This document shows positions 1 to 12,400 of a DNA stretch of 64,000 bases, piece after piece. Location: assembly GCA_028564675.1 (NCBI GenBank), contig JAOVVO010000478.1:1-64000 (forward strand), written 5' to 3'. The position numbers and the translations under genes are program-made. The notes beneath the pieces are model-generated. The model saw nothing but the letters and a program-made list of their open reading frames with translations. It had not been told where the DNA came from and made no database searches. The stretch comes from Onchocerca lupi (Eukaryota; Nematoda; Chromadorea; Rhabditida; Onchocercidae). Each line of letters opens with the position of its first letter. Within the stretch, counting starts at the first letter, position 1.

Positions 1-200
1 TATATATAAGGGATACTATAATATATAAAGAAGTGAAAAGCATGTGATTATAATCAAAAATAAGCTTGAACTTTTCGAGATTACAATGATAAACATATAT
101 ATGTTAGAAGGAATGATAAACATAAATATAGGCTTTATGCAATTTGCAAAATTCAACGTTCCACACGTTGGTCAATTACTAATGACTTTGCTTCTTTTCG

Positions 201-2351
201 CTAACTTTGCTTCTTAGTGCTCACAATCAGTTTTTCTTCGGCACGACGAACTGCCATTGGAATACGTGAGTCAGTTTTTGTACGATAATCACCCAATAAT
301 TTCGGGCAACTTATTTCTCCTTTTGATATTCTATCCATCTGGAATAAAAAGTTATTTTATAATGAACGCAACCAATAATGTATGAATGAAAAAAATTATA
401 TATATTTACTGAACCATGATTGATCACATTAAAATGAAATTTTCGTGTAAAAATTAACAAATCATCAAGCAGAAGTTAATAGATTTAAGAATCATTTTAA
501 AATAGATAAATATACCGATATACTGACAAAGAATACAAAGTTTTCCGAAAACAATAAAATTCTGACTTCTAAAAAGCTAAATAAAACCAACCTTTTTTAA
601 CATATCGTAGATAATACGATCTCCTACATATGAGTCATGTTTATATTCAGGATGTTCAGAAATAAATTCCCTCATCCAAGCAGCTAACGTTTGCAATTCC
701 CCAGATGCTCGTTTCTAAAATTCTTTACATCATTTATAAAATTTAATAAATAACTAGACAATAAGATCCATTCTTATTATAGTAATAACCAACCTGTATG
801 AAGCTTAGATATTGAGACACAGTGCATCGCGAATCCACATCAACATCAGCACTATCCAAATACTGACGCATTAATGGTATTAATCCTGGGAAATCGTTAC
901 CGTTCCCTGAAACGATTATTCGGTATCTCAATTTTGAGAATGACAGATATTAAATATTTATGAATAATTTGGATTTCATTCAACAGAAACTATAATATAA
1001 TACATTGCGATTAAGATGGTAAAATAATAGGAATTACAAGTAAGAATGACAAACCGACCAACGGAAATAAATTAAGAAAACTTGATAAACTGAAAGATGA
1101 AGATTACAAAGATTATGCAACATCAATTCAATTCAGTCAGTTTTAATACTATTCAAAATTCGAAATTTTAACCATTAATAATTTCATTCACAGTCATCTC
1201 CACTACGTCATCAGAATCCAGCGTACAACCAGCTCCTCTTGCACATGGTGGTGAGTTGCAAGTTGCAATACCTTTACGGAAAAGTAGCTTTTGTTCCAAC
1301 ACGGCATTTCGACGTTGTGCACGTTTCATATTCTCCGTAACAGCAGAAATAGGTAAGATCAAAGTGATTCGAAATGATATCATCACCCTAGAAACTCATT
1401 CTACATTGCGAAATATTACTTTCAATCCAAACTTTTATTGGCATAAAAGAAAGAAAAAAAAATACTATAAGCTTGGCTGAGAACATTTGGAAATGCTGGA
1501 CTTGAGATGGCCTGATTTAGATGTATATAAATTCCTGTTAATGAAAGCTTGCAAATTTTCGGCAGTCTTCACTATTCGGAAGCAAATTTCGGTCACTCAT
1601 TTAAAGGTGCTACAATTACAAAACTTGTTCAAATATTCGAATCTTACTTCTCCCTCACTCGATATAATTGAATGAAGCTAGAATCAAATCATATGACAGT
1701 ATCATGTTCTTCAAAAGTTCAGTAAGATTCCAAAATGAAAAATAATCTAAAATCATGTGAACAGTGCAGCAAGCTTACCTTGTTAAAAGCACAACAAAAC
1801 AACAATAAGCTGCATTTTCGAAATCTGTTAGTTGCACTTCACTTGGTCGAAATTCGACACGCCAACCAATTTCTGAATCAGGTGGAGGTGGCTTAAAACG
1901 CATATTCATCCAATTCGAACTTTGAACTGTTTCAAAATGTTCAGTTGACTTCATGTCATCCTGTTCGATACGTTCACGAAATACCTACAAAACATAGAAA
2001 AATAATAAACAAAATAAAGCGATAAAGTTTTAATTCTGAATGATAATATTATGGTATAAATAATAGTTAAAAATTATCTCTATGCTGAATGTTAGCAAGA
2101 TTTTATAAATGAATTGAGAAAGTCGAGCTATTTATAAACTGAAATCAATTATTATATATAACTAAGCTTTGTAACCTGCAAAGGATCGCGAATGAACATA
2201 TGCGCAATGTGCTGAGCAAGAAGAACGTCAATTCCACCATCTATTAACTGCTTATAAATCTTTTCGTCATACTGAAGCGGTATATCATTATATCTGAAAC
2301 GATAGACCATGTCCAAAATATACAGTATTCATTTCCATCATATAAAATACA

Positions 2352-2383
<32 letters not shown>

Positions 2384-2387
2384 ACAA

Positions 2388-2418
<31 letters not shown>

Positions 2419-4441
2419 TAAAATAAAAAGTCAGCATGAAGCATAATTTTCAATTGTTCATAATCTTCCTGAGGTACGGAGGGTAGAAACAAAGATATTA
2501 AAGTAAAAATTGAAGAGAACGCCATCCAATTTTTTTTTGCAGTATTAGCTACTATATCATAATAAACTGGTATGTAAAAAGGAACAGACTATTATGTTTC
2601 TTAATATAATTAGGAAACTGTTATCAGAAACAAAGCTAAAAAAATTATCACATAAAGGATAAATCCCTTTATTTCAGTATAAATGACAAATATAACTTAC
2701 GATTCAGAACAAGGATAAATGTAACAATCAGTAGTATCATATCGACTCTTTTCCAGAACAAATTTATTATTCTTCAATGGCACCAAACCTCTCTCTTCAG
2801 CTGTGCGATCATCTACACTCTAAATTGTGAAAATAGATATTTAATATGCTTGTCTCGGGATTTCATCAACTTTATTTTTTTGAAACTAATGGATCTTCTT
2901 CAGAGTTTTCTAGTTGTTGCGCAATATCAACGAAAAAAAAAAAAAGAACCTTCCTAATATCCACTGAGTATATATCATAATATTTAAATGTAATATCTTA
3001 CAATAAAAGCATCATCCCAAATCCTCCTAGTTAGGAACTCTTTTTTCAAGCACATAAGATAATCTTACCGCTGATATGACATCCCAACGAGAATCAACAT
3101 CAGCCAATCGTGATCGAAAAACAGGTGTTGCAGCCGATAGTGCCAGTATTACAGGCGTTATTGGTGTCAATTGATCATACAGCCATCGTGCTTCGTCAAT
3201 ATTAACAGCCTAATTTAATAAAAATATCTAAATCAAGTAAAATAAACATAACATTGATAAAAAATTTTGTAGTATGTGGGTTATAAAAAGACCAATATTG
3301 GTATATTCTTACATGCTTTGTTTGACTTTCTAATTCAAAAAAGGAAATCTGAGGATCAAATTTTTTTTGTCAGCAAAGAAATCTTTAAATCTTGAAAAGA
3401 ATTACAGAATGAAAGAATCACCTGAAAAGTAACTTGCAAACAACAACAGCCCATTCCAAATCCCATATGATCCATGTAAATATGATCTGATTTTGCAGCT
3501 CGTGCAGCCTGTCCTCCATCTTTTGCCTTTGTAAAATTTTCCTTAAAAAAAAAAAAAAGAAAAAGAAAAAATAAGGAATATAGAAGTAATAAAGTATCGT
3601 TAACTTTTTTCCTAGAATAAGTTTCAACATTGCTTCTTTGTCAAAAATCCTATCAGTGGGCATTTTGAGCATAAATGAATGAATTATAAAACTTTGCCAT
3701 ATTTTCATTTATTGCTGCATTACAGAATATCTTGATATCATTCAAATATTGAAGACAAAAATTTTCAAACATCTCATAAGAAATAGGAAATACATTTCAT
3801 ATATTTCTCAAATTCTGAATTATATCTCAAAATTATTCTGCGAATGTAGAACTGTCGGAATGTTACCTGATATGGACTTGGTGTATTAATATCTTTATAT
3901 ATCGGCACATTTATAGCAACTTTTTCACCACGACGCTGCCTGATATTTCTTACTAAATTTCGAAATCTGAAAAAAAAAAAAAAAAAAAAAAACCATTGCT
4001 TCATTAAATGAAACAATCAAGTCATTGATTTTTAAAAATTAATCAGTAGTTGAGGAATTGAAAAATATACTGCATACCAAAACAACATTAAGTACCTTGG
4101 ATGTCCCCCATAAATTACTTCGTCAGGAAAAAAGAGCGAGCAACCGAAACTATTAATATCATCCGGACTTGGTTCATATGGAGGCGAAGTGAAATCTGAT
4201 GTACCTAGAGCTGGGAATGATATTGACATAATCGATTCACCATTTTCCAATAACCGTGTAACTTCAGCTCGACGAGATATCATGTTACTTTCTACTACAT
4301 TGAAGCATGCCAATAAGCCTGAATTTCGAGAAAAAGAAAAGATCTTAGAGTGCTGGAAATTTTCAAGCTCTTCTTTCTTGTAATTTGCTTTATAATGAAA
4401 AATAATATCCATAATTCTTTGGCAGAAGGACATGGAATATA

Positions 4442-4477
<36 letters not shown>

Positions 4478-5550
4478 GCTTGTTTGTACTGCTCATTCAG
4501 AAAGTTAAATGTGATCGCAGAAAATTTGAACAAGTAACCTCCATAAGGTGCTCCTGGTGTTCCCTCAATCATATACGATGCAAATTCTGGACGCCACAGG
4601 CAACAATTTTCATTACCCAATAATGCATTCAATTCTTCACCAGCTTGCAATTGATGAAGAAGTTCTTCTGCTCGTAAACTTACTCGGACCTAAAAGGCTT
4701 TAATAAAAAAAAAGCACCTTATTTCATTTATTTCGTTTTTTTTTTTTTTTTTTTTTTTGTTGCAATTTCTCATGCTACTTTACTTATCATCATTTTGTAG
4801 TTTGGGATGTCTATTTAACGTGTAAAATGGATCATATCATATAAATCATATCTTGTGATAAGCAATAAACATCAATGATTGAAATGATAAAAAGCCCTAT
4901 TGAAGCATATCGAATCATAAATCAATGAAACAAGTCGAAAGAGTAGCATTTTTTCTTTTTTTTGTTTTGCTTTACCTATTTTTCAATTTAACGTACCAAC
5001 CTTCTTTGCATCATCATCAAATTTAACAATTGTATATTCAATTTCATCGCCCCATTTCAGCTGATCACCTTCACGTCCTTTCAATCGATGATAGAGAGCA
5101 ATGAATTGTGCGATACCGTGCTCCTCAAATGGAAAAGTTATATACAATTATCATTCTAATGTTCACTGTCGACATGAAAATTATTTCTTTCATTCAAAAA
5201 AACACATTTCCTTTAAATATGAAAAACAATATTAATTAACAAATTTGTGATAGGATAATTCAAAAAATAATTATTCATGAGAAGAAAACTAATTATGTTA
5301 CAAATTCAATAAAAAAATAAATAAATAAATGAAACTTGTTATTTTAAATTTTAAAGATAATTATTTTGAAGTATTTTATTATGAAAACTATTATTCGATT
5401 TACAAATAATCCAATCAGATCAAGTAAATGTATATATTTATTAAAATATTTCTGTTCGAAGTATTAAAGATCAACGCTTACTTTAATATAATCAACATAA
5501 GGTACTGTTTCATTCCATGATAATGGTGTCCCAAGCGTTAGCAAGCCCAT
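201..5550 (-). CDS. gcs-1: Glutamate-cysteine ligase catalytic subunit (gamma-glutamylcysteine synthetase), complete, 14 exons
   Basis: Makes gamma-glutamylcysteine from glutamate, cysteine and ATP, the rate-limiting cytosolic step of glutathione synthesis. Exons (transcript order): 5550-5482, 5123-5001, 4689-4539, 4318-4096, 3966-3867, 3541-3422, 3209-3069, 2819-2701, 2293-2176, 1984-1779, 1387-1173, 906-794, 714-592, 338-201. All joins keep frame and the product is 652 residues, the normal family length. The protein starts [12 protein letters not shown] like animal GCLC. It has WGDEIE (residues 47-52), [12 protein letters not shown] (104-115), [40 protein letters not shown] and GWRVEFRP, all hallmarks of the eukaryotic GCS family (Pfam GCS). 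The start is fixed by the conserved N terminus, with a likely trans-splice acceptor (TTGTAG) ending at 5565, 14 bases upstream. Only the acceptor of intron 3 and several homopolymer-filled introns look unusual. No damage is seen. The catalytic subunit is certain, and the symbol follows the C. elegans orthologue. Confidence 0.97.
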
Positions 5551-5913
5551 ATTGATCCGAAATCCTACAAGAATGTAGAGAAAAGCTTTTGAATATTTAA
5601 ATATATGTAATAAGTGATAATATAAAGAACTTAAGACTGGAAATCAAACAAGAGAAAGAGAAGAGAAAGAAAAAATGAATTTTCATTATATATATGGAAA
5701 ATAACACTTTGGTGCTTTAAATCTGAAGTTAATTTTTAAGAAAAACAAGAATAAGAAACAGGATTGTTGAAATAAAGGGAGAAAGATTTTTCCTTCAATT
5801 GTTTCAACGCTATAAAATATCACTTCACTCCTTTTTCCTTTGTCTTAAAATTACAAACATCATTTTATTCGTTGGATATAATATTATGATTGTTCAGCCA
5901 AGTAGAAACAAAT

Positions 5914-5921
5914 ATGACAAT
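5914..5921 (-). promoter_or_regulatory. Candidate SKN-1/Nrf-type site upstream of gcs-1
   Basis: On the gene's strand this reads ATTGTCAT, a match to the WWTRTCAT site of C. elegans SKN-1. It lies 364 bases upstream of the gcs-1 start codon. C. elegans gcs-1 is a textbook SKN-1 target, so a site here would make sense. An 8-base degenerate motif will also occur by chance in DNA this A/T-rich, so this is a suggestion only. Confidence 0.2.
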
Positions 5922-5947
5922 GATAGATGATAACAAATTACATCAAT

Positions 5948-6238
5948 CTAAAACTGAATGATTAAAGGAATTGTGGAATGAAATATCTTGAATCTATTTT
6001 CAAACTTCAATGAGTATGACATCATGCTTGCTTGAATGAAGCGTAAATATTGGATATGTGCTCTAAAGGGGGCATTTTTGGTAAACAGAACTGGTATTGT
6101 AGGATGAATCAAATGTTCAGTTGAAGTTTTAATTTCTCCGCTCAAGCGCCATCCATTTTCAAGGCTAGTTGATTTGGCCCAGGACTCAAACGTTATAAGA
6201 AATAAAAAATGCAAATAAATAATCTGATTATAGAGCAA
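5948..6238 (-). pseudogene. Possible decayed retroelement (BEL/Pao integrase-like) fragment
   Basis: A 96-codon open stretch with a more protein-like composition than its surroundings. It includes ESWAKSTSLENGWRLSGE and then HPTIPVLFTKNAPFRAHIQ. The second part faintly resembles the segment before the zinc-binding integrase domain of BEL/Pao elements (a proline/leucine stretch, then 'K-x-P-x-T-x-L-I'). The key zinc-binding histidines are not convincingly present, and there is no splice or start context for a nematode gene. It could equally be a chance open frame. Confidence 0.25.
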
Positions 6239-6684
6239 AAGATTAACGATTAATTGGTCAGAAATTTTTGCTGCGGAAAAACATCACAAAACAAATTATT
6301 ATTGAATTATCAGAGAAAATTTAAACAATTTATTATGCTGTTATTATGCCAATTATTGAATATGCTCTTTAAACAATTGATTATGCTGCTATCAATTTAA
6401 TAATTATGAGCATGGTTTGGTAATGTAGTCTAAAAATGATAAAACTATGATATTCATTCCTTTCCAATAACACTGACCAACTTAATGATATGAACATAAT
6501 TATTCGTATAATCAATAGCAATAATTCAGTTCAAAATTATTTGCTTCTAAAATTAACGTCAACATCATAGTCATAAGTCACACAATATTATTAAAAAAGA
6601 AAAAAAGAAGAAATAGCAAACTATTCCTAATAACGAGACAAAAAATTAAAATTGACATTTTCTAACCTAACCAAGTGACACATG

Positions 6685-6761
6685 ACGTGATATCAATACC
6701 ATAAACATAAATGATGACAATTTTCTTATCAGTGAAATATAACGTGATATCAATACCATAA
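6685..6761. repeat. Direct repeat, 20 bp unit, 57 bp period
   Basis: ACGTGATATCAATACCATAA occurs at 6685-6704 and 6742-6761, with weaker similarity (TGACA, ACATGACAAT) around both copies. This looks like a local duplication; no function is evident. Confidence 0.6.
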
Positions 6762-8477
6762 TACTAAGTAACATGACAATAAGCTAAAATTGACAATTTT
6801 TCAATCTAATAAGTAATACAATTTTAATCACTAACATTATTTCTAATTAATGAATGAGAAAATGAGAAATAAAAACATTCGTTCTTACTTCCTCATTTTT
6901 TTATACAGCAATAAAAATTTCGCCAGTTACGAATGAACGAAGAGGAAATGATTAAACAAAACTTTTGTCCGAATTTTTGCCTACAAATTTTCCTATTCTC
7001 TTCTCTTTTTTTTTTTCCTATTTTTATTTCTTATTTTTCGGTAACTTTAAACCAAGATAGTTCATGAAAAGAAAACGAACAGAAATTTCATCATTGTATG
7101 GAATGTTACACAGTAATTGGATGAACCAAAAAAAAAAAAAAAAAAAAATAGAATAGTACATTTTTCCTTGCCGAAAGTACACCCATTTTTAGTTTTCATA
7201 AAACAAAATTTAGCTTTGTTAAAGAGCAAGAGAAAGAAGAGAGTGAAAAAATTAAAACTATTACTCATATATATATGTATTATGATTAGGATGAAACTAC
7301 TGGTAAAATAGATCAAAAAGCATAATTTATTATAGTATATGATAACATAAATTATTCACATAGAAATCAACACATTATTTGTCATAATGATAAGAAATAT
7401 GAAGCTTAAATGATGCCTAAATTCATCAACTATATCGAAAGCATATTATATAACTCAACATTGAAAAGTTGCGATTTTTGTACCTACAATATAAAATAAA
7501 ATGTCTGCCAAATTACCAATTTATGATCAATTTATAATTTGAAGCAAATTCATCATAGCTTTGTATTCAAATGTACTCAAATATAATTGCAAATGTTTAA
7601 ATTGAACTATTTTGAATGTTGCACAATTTCTCCACAAAATAATAAATAATAGACAACGATGCGTAATATATAACACATATTATACTCGTAATTCAACGAT
7701 TACGTGAATTATTATAAAAGTATATGTTATGGTGAGCAGCAAATAAATACAACGACATAAATTACGTTAATTGAAGGGTATTTCTGCGAAATCATTTTCA
7801 GTCTAACGCTCAAAATGAAAGCTTTATCAAATAATTTTTCATTACATGTAGATAATTGTAAAAACGCAAAATAAATAATTAAAAAGGAAAAAAGTTTAAA
7901 AAAAGATTCAACGGAAAAAAAATGAAAAAATTTGTAATAAAAAATTTAACAAAAAAAAAAGCCGAGTAAACAAGTAAATGAATATAAATTTGACTGTAAT
8001 CCAATTGCAACGAGAAAACTGCATTGCCTGATAAGTAACAAATATTGCTGTAACCAAGAAAAAAAAACAAATTTTACTAACTGCTTAAACTGCAAACAAA
8101 ATCTGTCCAAACAATATTTGTGTCTAAATTTCCACGGACCGTATTAAAATGGAAAGTTTACTGAAAATAGTTAATATGCCGCGATTATCAGATTGGATAT
8201 CCGCTGATAAGTAATCATTTTTTTTTTGATAAGGGATAAGGAAAGGTTTGGAATCATCACATTTAGATAATTGATTGGAATTAATTACTAGTGGTGTCAG
8301 TATTGTTATACTTAATATTGAACTGAAAACAAAATTGTATTACAAGATGAGGAAGAGCAATACTTACTTGTATTGATAACAATAATAATGTATTTAATTA
8401 TAAGGAATTGGATTTAGATGGGATTTATTTATATACATGATAGAATAGTAAATATTTGATAATATTGGATAATAATA

Positions 8478-8563
8478 TTATCGATTAGTGTTTTATTGCA
8501 CAGAATGGATCAGTTGTACTTATAACCAATATCGACTAGTAGTTTTGTTGTGCAGTAAAGAGA
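8478..8563. repeat. Diverged tandem pair just upstream of the cytochrome b fragment
   Basis: Two imperfect copies of a roughly 45 bp unit. The first begins TATCGATTAGTGTTTTATTG near 8478, and the second begins TATCGACTAGTAGTTTTGTTG near 8529 and runs into the start of the cytochrome b fragment at 8564. The TAGT-GTTTT part could be a scrambled remnant of the coding segment that normally precedes the fragment in bacterial cytochrome b, but it cannot be aligned with confidence. Confidence 0.4.
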
Positions 8564-8773
8564 ATGTACTATTCTCCGCATGTTGATTATGCGTTTAACA
8601 GCGTAGAGCGCATAATGCGTGATGTAAATTATGGATGGCTAGTACGCTATACTCACGCTATTGGAGCTTCGCTGTTCTTTATGGTGGTCTATATTCACAT
8701 AATGCGTGGATTATATTACGGGTATTATAAAAGGCCGCGGGAAGTGGTGTGATTTATTGGTATACTCATATTT
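8564..8773 (+). pseudogene. petB: Fragment of bacterial (Wolbachia-like) cytochrome b, nuclear transfer pseudogene
   Basis: The open frame 8564-8749 encodes MYYSPHVDYAFNSVERIMRD, then NYGWLVRYTHAIGAS, VVYIHIMRGLYYGYYK and RPREVV. This is the second to third helix region of alphaproteobacterial cytochrome b of the bc1 complex, including two histidines (YTHA, YIHI) that ligate haem. Frame continues past a TGA at 8750-8752, where the family has Trp (TGG), into FIGILIF at 8753-8773, and then similarity stops. Full cytochrome b is about 400 residues, so only about 70 remain, without the N-terminal part, the quinol-site PEWY region or any promoter. The style (VDYAF, VERIMRDVNYGW, GLYYG) is Rickettsiales, not the very different nematode mitochondrial protein. 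It is flanked by nematode nuclear genes, so a lateral transfer from an endosymbiont is inferred. It cannot make functional cytochrome b. Confidence 0.88.
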
Positions 8774-9072
8774 TGTCGATTGTTAGTAATTCAGTACATA
8801 TTTATTATAGTTATCTTGAAATTTACCAACATACATGTATCATATAACAAATATTTATCGCAAATAATAGTCTGGAAATAGTTAATATATACTGTTATTT
8901 TATTAGTAATACTTATCAGTATTGGCCTTAATGTAATACACAATATGCAGTACATGCTGTTTCATTATATATTACTAACATATCAACAATAATTATATAT
9001 AATTCAAAAAATTGTCGATAATACATATTAATACAGGCAAATTCATGAATAACACTTATACCGCCGGTCGTG

Positions 9073-9112
<40 letters not shown>

Positions 9113-9478
9113 AAAATATTTCTTTCATGAATTGATACCATTAATTTTATTGTTTTTCAACTTGATTTGTACTACTTTAAATTATCAAGGTGAAAGTCAT
9201 TTAAGTTTTATATTTGTATAATACTGTTAATTTTTCTGAAATGGATCATAATCGAATAAATATCCGTAAGTATTCGTAATATAATAAATATCCATAAGTT
9301 AATATGTTACCTTTATCGGTTTTTATCCATCATTTCGTCAACATCACATATGCTTACAATCTTTTGGTCGAAAAAGGAAAATCTTTGGCTCTTTGGCAAA
9401 ATAGAAATATGTCTTCGCGAAATAGAACTAAGTTTATATTTGAAGTTTAATTTAGGACTATTTTATTTGTTGTATAAA
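8774..9478. other. Short intergenic stretch before the ZYG11 gene
   Basis: No gene is seen. It contains a run of more than 30 T at about 9078-9111 and A/T-rich DNA, and it should include the promoter or 5' UTR of the downstream plus-strand gene. An in-frame extension upstream to an ATG at 9350 exists but has no family support. Confidence 0.6.
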
Positions 9479-12400
9479 ATGGAAAACAATTTCTACGATG
9501 AAAATATGAACTCATCTCCGTTATCATTATTTCGACTATCACTACAAGCAGTTGCGAAAATGATGTATGAAGATCACTGGTTTCCATATATTGGAAATCC
9601 CATACCGTCGGAAATTTCTGATTCATTAATGGTTACGCTTCGTTTGAATAACTGGCTTAACAATGAAACGATGGCACTCTTTGATAAGCGTTTCCGCCTA
9701 ACCGAGGTTAGATATTCGTGAAATAGTGTCCTCGAATAGCGATGAATAAGGAATTCAGGGCCAAGGATCAGAATTGCTTATTTTGAAATAAAATCATGAA
9801 GATACTTGTAAAAAAGATTTTCTTATTTTCAGATAAGCAGAGTTTTTAAATACTAAGTTTTCTGCGCTTCAGTACTACGTTAGAAAATTCATATGCAAAC
9901 TTTATCTTACTATCAATTCATTTTAGAGAGCAAAAATGTTCAAAATGTTTTAATATTCGAAATCAAATTTAACAGAATCAGAAAAATTACCAGTTTTGAT
10001 TCTTCAAAAATGAAATTTCTAGTTTTTTAAATACACTATGACTTGTCAAAAATATCAAATAATTTTCTGGAAAAGATCATGTATTTTGAGATGTAAACCA
10101 TTATTTAGAGTTTTATTCGTACATTAATAATTCCTTTTCAGTATTTCAGTCCTTCTTCAAGAGATTCTTTGAAGTTAAATTGCAGGTACATTTGTCATCC
10201 TGCTTGTTGACGGTAATGCCAATTGGTATGTTGCGAATGCATCCAATAAAACGTCTTAATATTCGTGATAATTCAGCCGGCGATTCTGTGCGTAATTTGA
10301 ATGATATTTTGCAGTTGCTCGGACCTCATGCATTAACGTCTTTGGAATACATAGACATTTCCGGTAAATTACGTGAAATTATGATTTCCATATTTTGCCT
10401 GGTTCGTCCAAGAGTATACTTGGATTAAATCAGTTTGATTTCCCTACATCACATTGATTTGTATAGGTTTATCGTCTTGATGATGCATCGCCAAGAAATT
10501 TATGTAGAGAATGGGAACTGTTCATTCCAATTGCATGTATAAGTTGATATGAGAAAAGAATTCCATCTTTATTAGCGCGATTTGAGTGATTGTTCACTTG
10601 CAGGTACAACGGCAGTTACATGTATAAGCTGCCTAGCAGAATTAAAGTATTTGACAACTTTGATTGTTTCTGAAACACCAGAATTTGGAGATGCTGAATT
10701 AAAATTGGTGTGTAAAGAGATGCGCTATATGAAAGTTCTTGATTTATCGCAAACAGTTATCACAACAGTTGCCCCATTATGTAATTTGAAGTAAATTTTT
10801 TTCATTTTTGTTAATTCACTTTTTTTTCCACTTCACTTTTATTGATTTAACTATTTGTGTAAGATGAGTAATTTCATATTTTCCGATTAAAAAACAAGCT
10901 CAGAGAATAAAATTGATTCGGTTTTTAGAGACACTTTGGAAGTACTTGTTATGCATCGACTTAGATTTTCTCGTGCCGTCGCAATCAATGGTATTACGGA
11001 TACATTACGACTTCTTAAGAAGTTAACATATATCGATATATCGGATAAAAAAGTTGATGTATTACCAAATAGGTGTGTTTGACAACTTGAGGAAATTTTT
11101 GCTCATCATTCCACTGATGCTCAGTAAATTATGTTTGTATATTTCATTTTTAAAGGGATACGAATGGCTTCTTATCAAATATGAGTTTTAAAGGACAATT
11201 CAATAGTCAAAGCAAATGATCTAGGATGCATTATGTTATTAAGACAGAATATAATCAGTGAATGCTTAAACAAACGTCCCCAAAAAAAACATGAAAATCG
11301 GATTTAATAACTGATGATGAAATCACTATTTCAGCATTGGTGAACCGCTTCAAGTTGATATCGGAACATTGGTGATTCGTGATGTTGTAGCATCCGATAT
11401 ACCGTGGTGGCCGCGCCTTCGCTTCTTGGACATTGCTGGGAATGCATTGAATTTTCATAGTCTTTTACTTACTATTGATCATATCACAAAATTCATATCT
11501 ATGCATCCTGATTTAGTTTTTATATCTGTTCTGGACACTAGTCTAAATCGACATCCTTATCACTATCCATATGAGAGAGATAAACCATTACAGGTGAGAT
11601 TGATATTAATGCGGAATTATTGTATTTTATATTTATGAATTAGCTGAATATTCTATAAAATTTGTTACCATATATTTTTTATGTCTTTGTCGTAGATAGC
11701 TAATGCTGGTACACGTGCTCAATGTCTTCTTTCACTTCAACAGTATTGGCGTCCAGATCGAGAAGCTTTTGCATCTCATGCATTACAAGCTGTATATTAT
11801 CTTCTACAGACTACTTATGATGAATTCCAACCCTCTGATTTGCGTCTCACTGTCCGGGTAAACTGTTGACCTGTTAAATTTTTCCTTTTTAATTAAAATT
11901 TCACCATGGATCCTCATATCTTTGTCTTTCAACGTGTTAAATTTAATAGAAAATCAATGAAAAATGAAATCTGTCATCGACGTTTCACTTAAAAAATAAA
12001 TTACAATTTCTTCCCAAATTTGCAGGGTGTTGTATTATCGATGCTCAATCACAAAAAAAATATTGCAATACAAATGGCGGGTAGTGCTTGTCTTTATCAT
12101 CTCTGCAAGTAAGTTCTGAATTATAATTGTTGAAGAGCTGAAATGAGCTAGATATAAGTAAGAATAGAATAGACATATTTTCATTTTTTATTGTAACCTT
12201 CTAAATGTTTAGTGATTCTCGAATATTTTAATGGTATTGACGTAAAAAGCAAATTTTTTCAGATCTAAGCGAATTAATCAACTTACCGCTCAGGAGACAC
12301 GATACTGCGTCGATCGATGTTTGGATGCGGCAGAAAATCATCCTCGGATGGTTCAAGTAAGATTTTTTGCTCTCTATAATTGTTAAGGTAATAATTTTAC

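Larger units (their letters stand above)
5551..8477. other. Divergent intergenic region between gcs-1 and the ZYG11 gene, left part
   Basis: No gene is supported here. The region is the promoter side of gcs-1 (minus). It holds A/T-rich DNA, homopolymers (for example 7127-7148) and a 20 bp direct repeat (ACGTGATATCAATACCATAA at 6685-6704 and again at 6742-6761). A minus-strand open stretch at 5948-6238 may be a retroelement remnant. Open frames at 7062-7316 and 7879-8070 are dominated by poly-Phe or poly-Lys from homopolymers and are not believable genes. Confidence 0.7.

Noticed and set aside
2244..2525. Minus-strand open frame rich in Phe
   Set aside because: It is a real gcs-1 exon (2176-2293) read on into an intron full of poly-A; the Phe run is homopolymer, not protein.
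4432..4623. Plus-strand open frame starting with a long Lys run
   Set aside because: Shadow of gcs-1 exon 3 plus an A34 tract on the opposite strand.
8564..8773. Mitochondrial (numt) origin for the cytochrome b fragment
   Set aside because: Nematode mitochondrial cytochrome b is very different in sequence. The fragment reads sensibly in the standard code with Rickettsiales-type motifs (VERIMRDVNYGW, GLYYG).
10604..10604. Alternative acceptor before SDCSLAG in ZYG11 exon 3 (ATTAG at about 10574)
   Set aside because: Its phase does not fit the preceding exon; the TTGCAG acceptor at 10603 gives an in-frame join.
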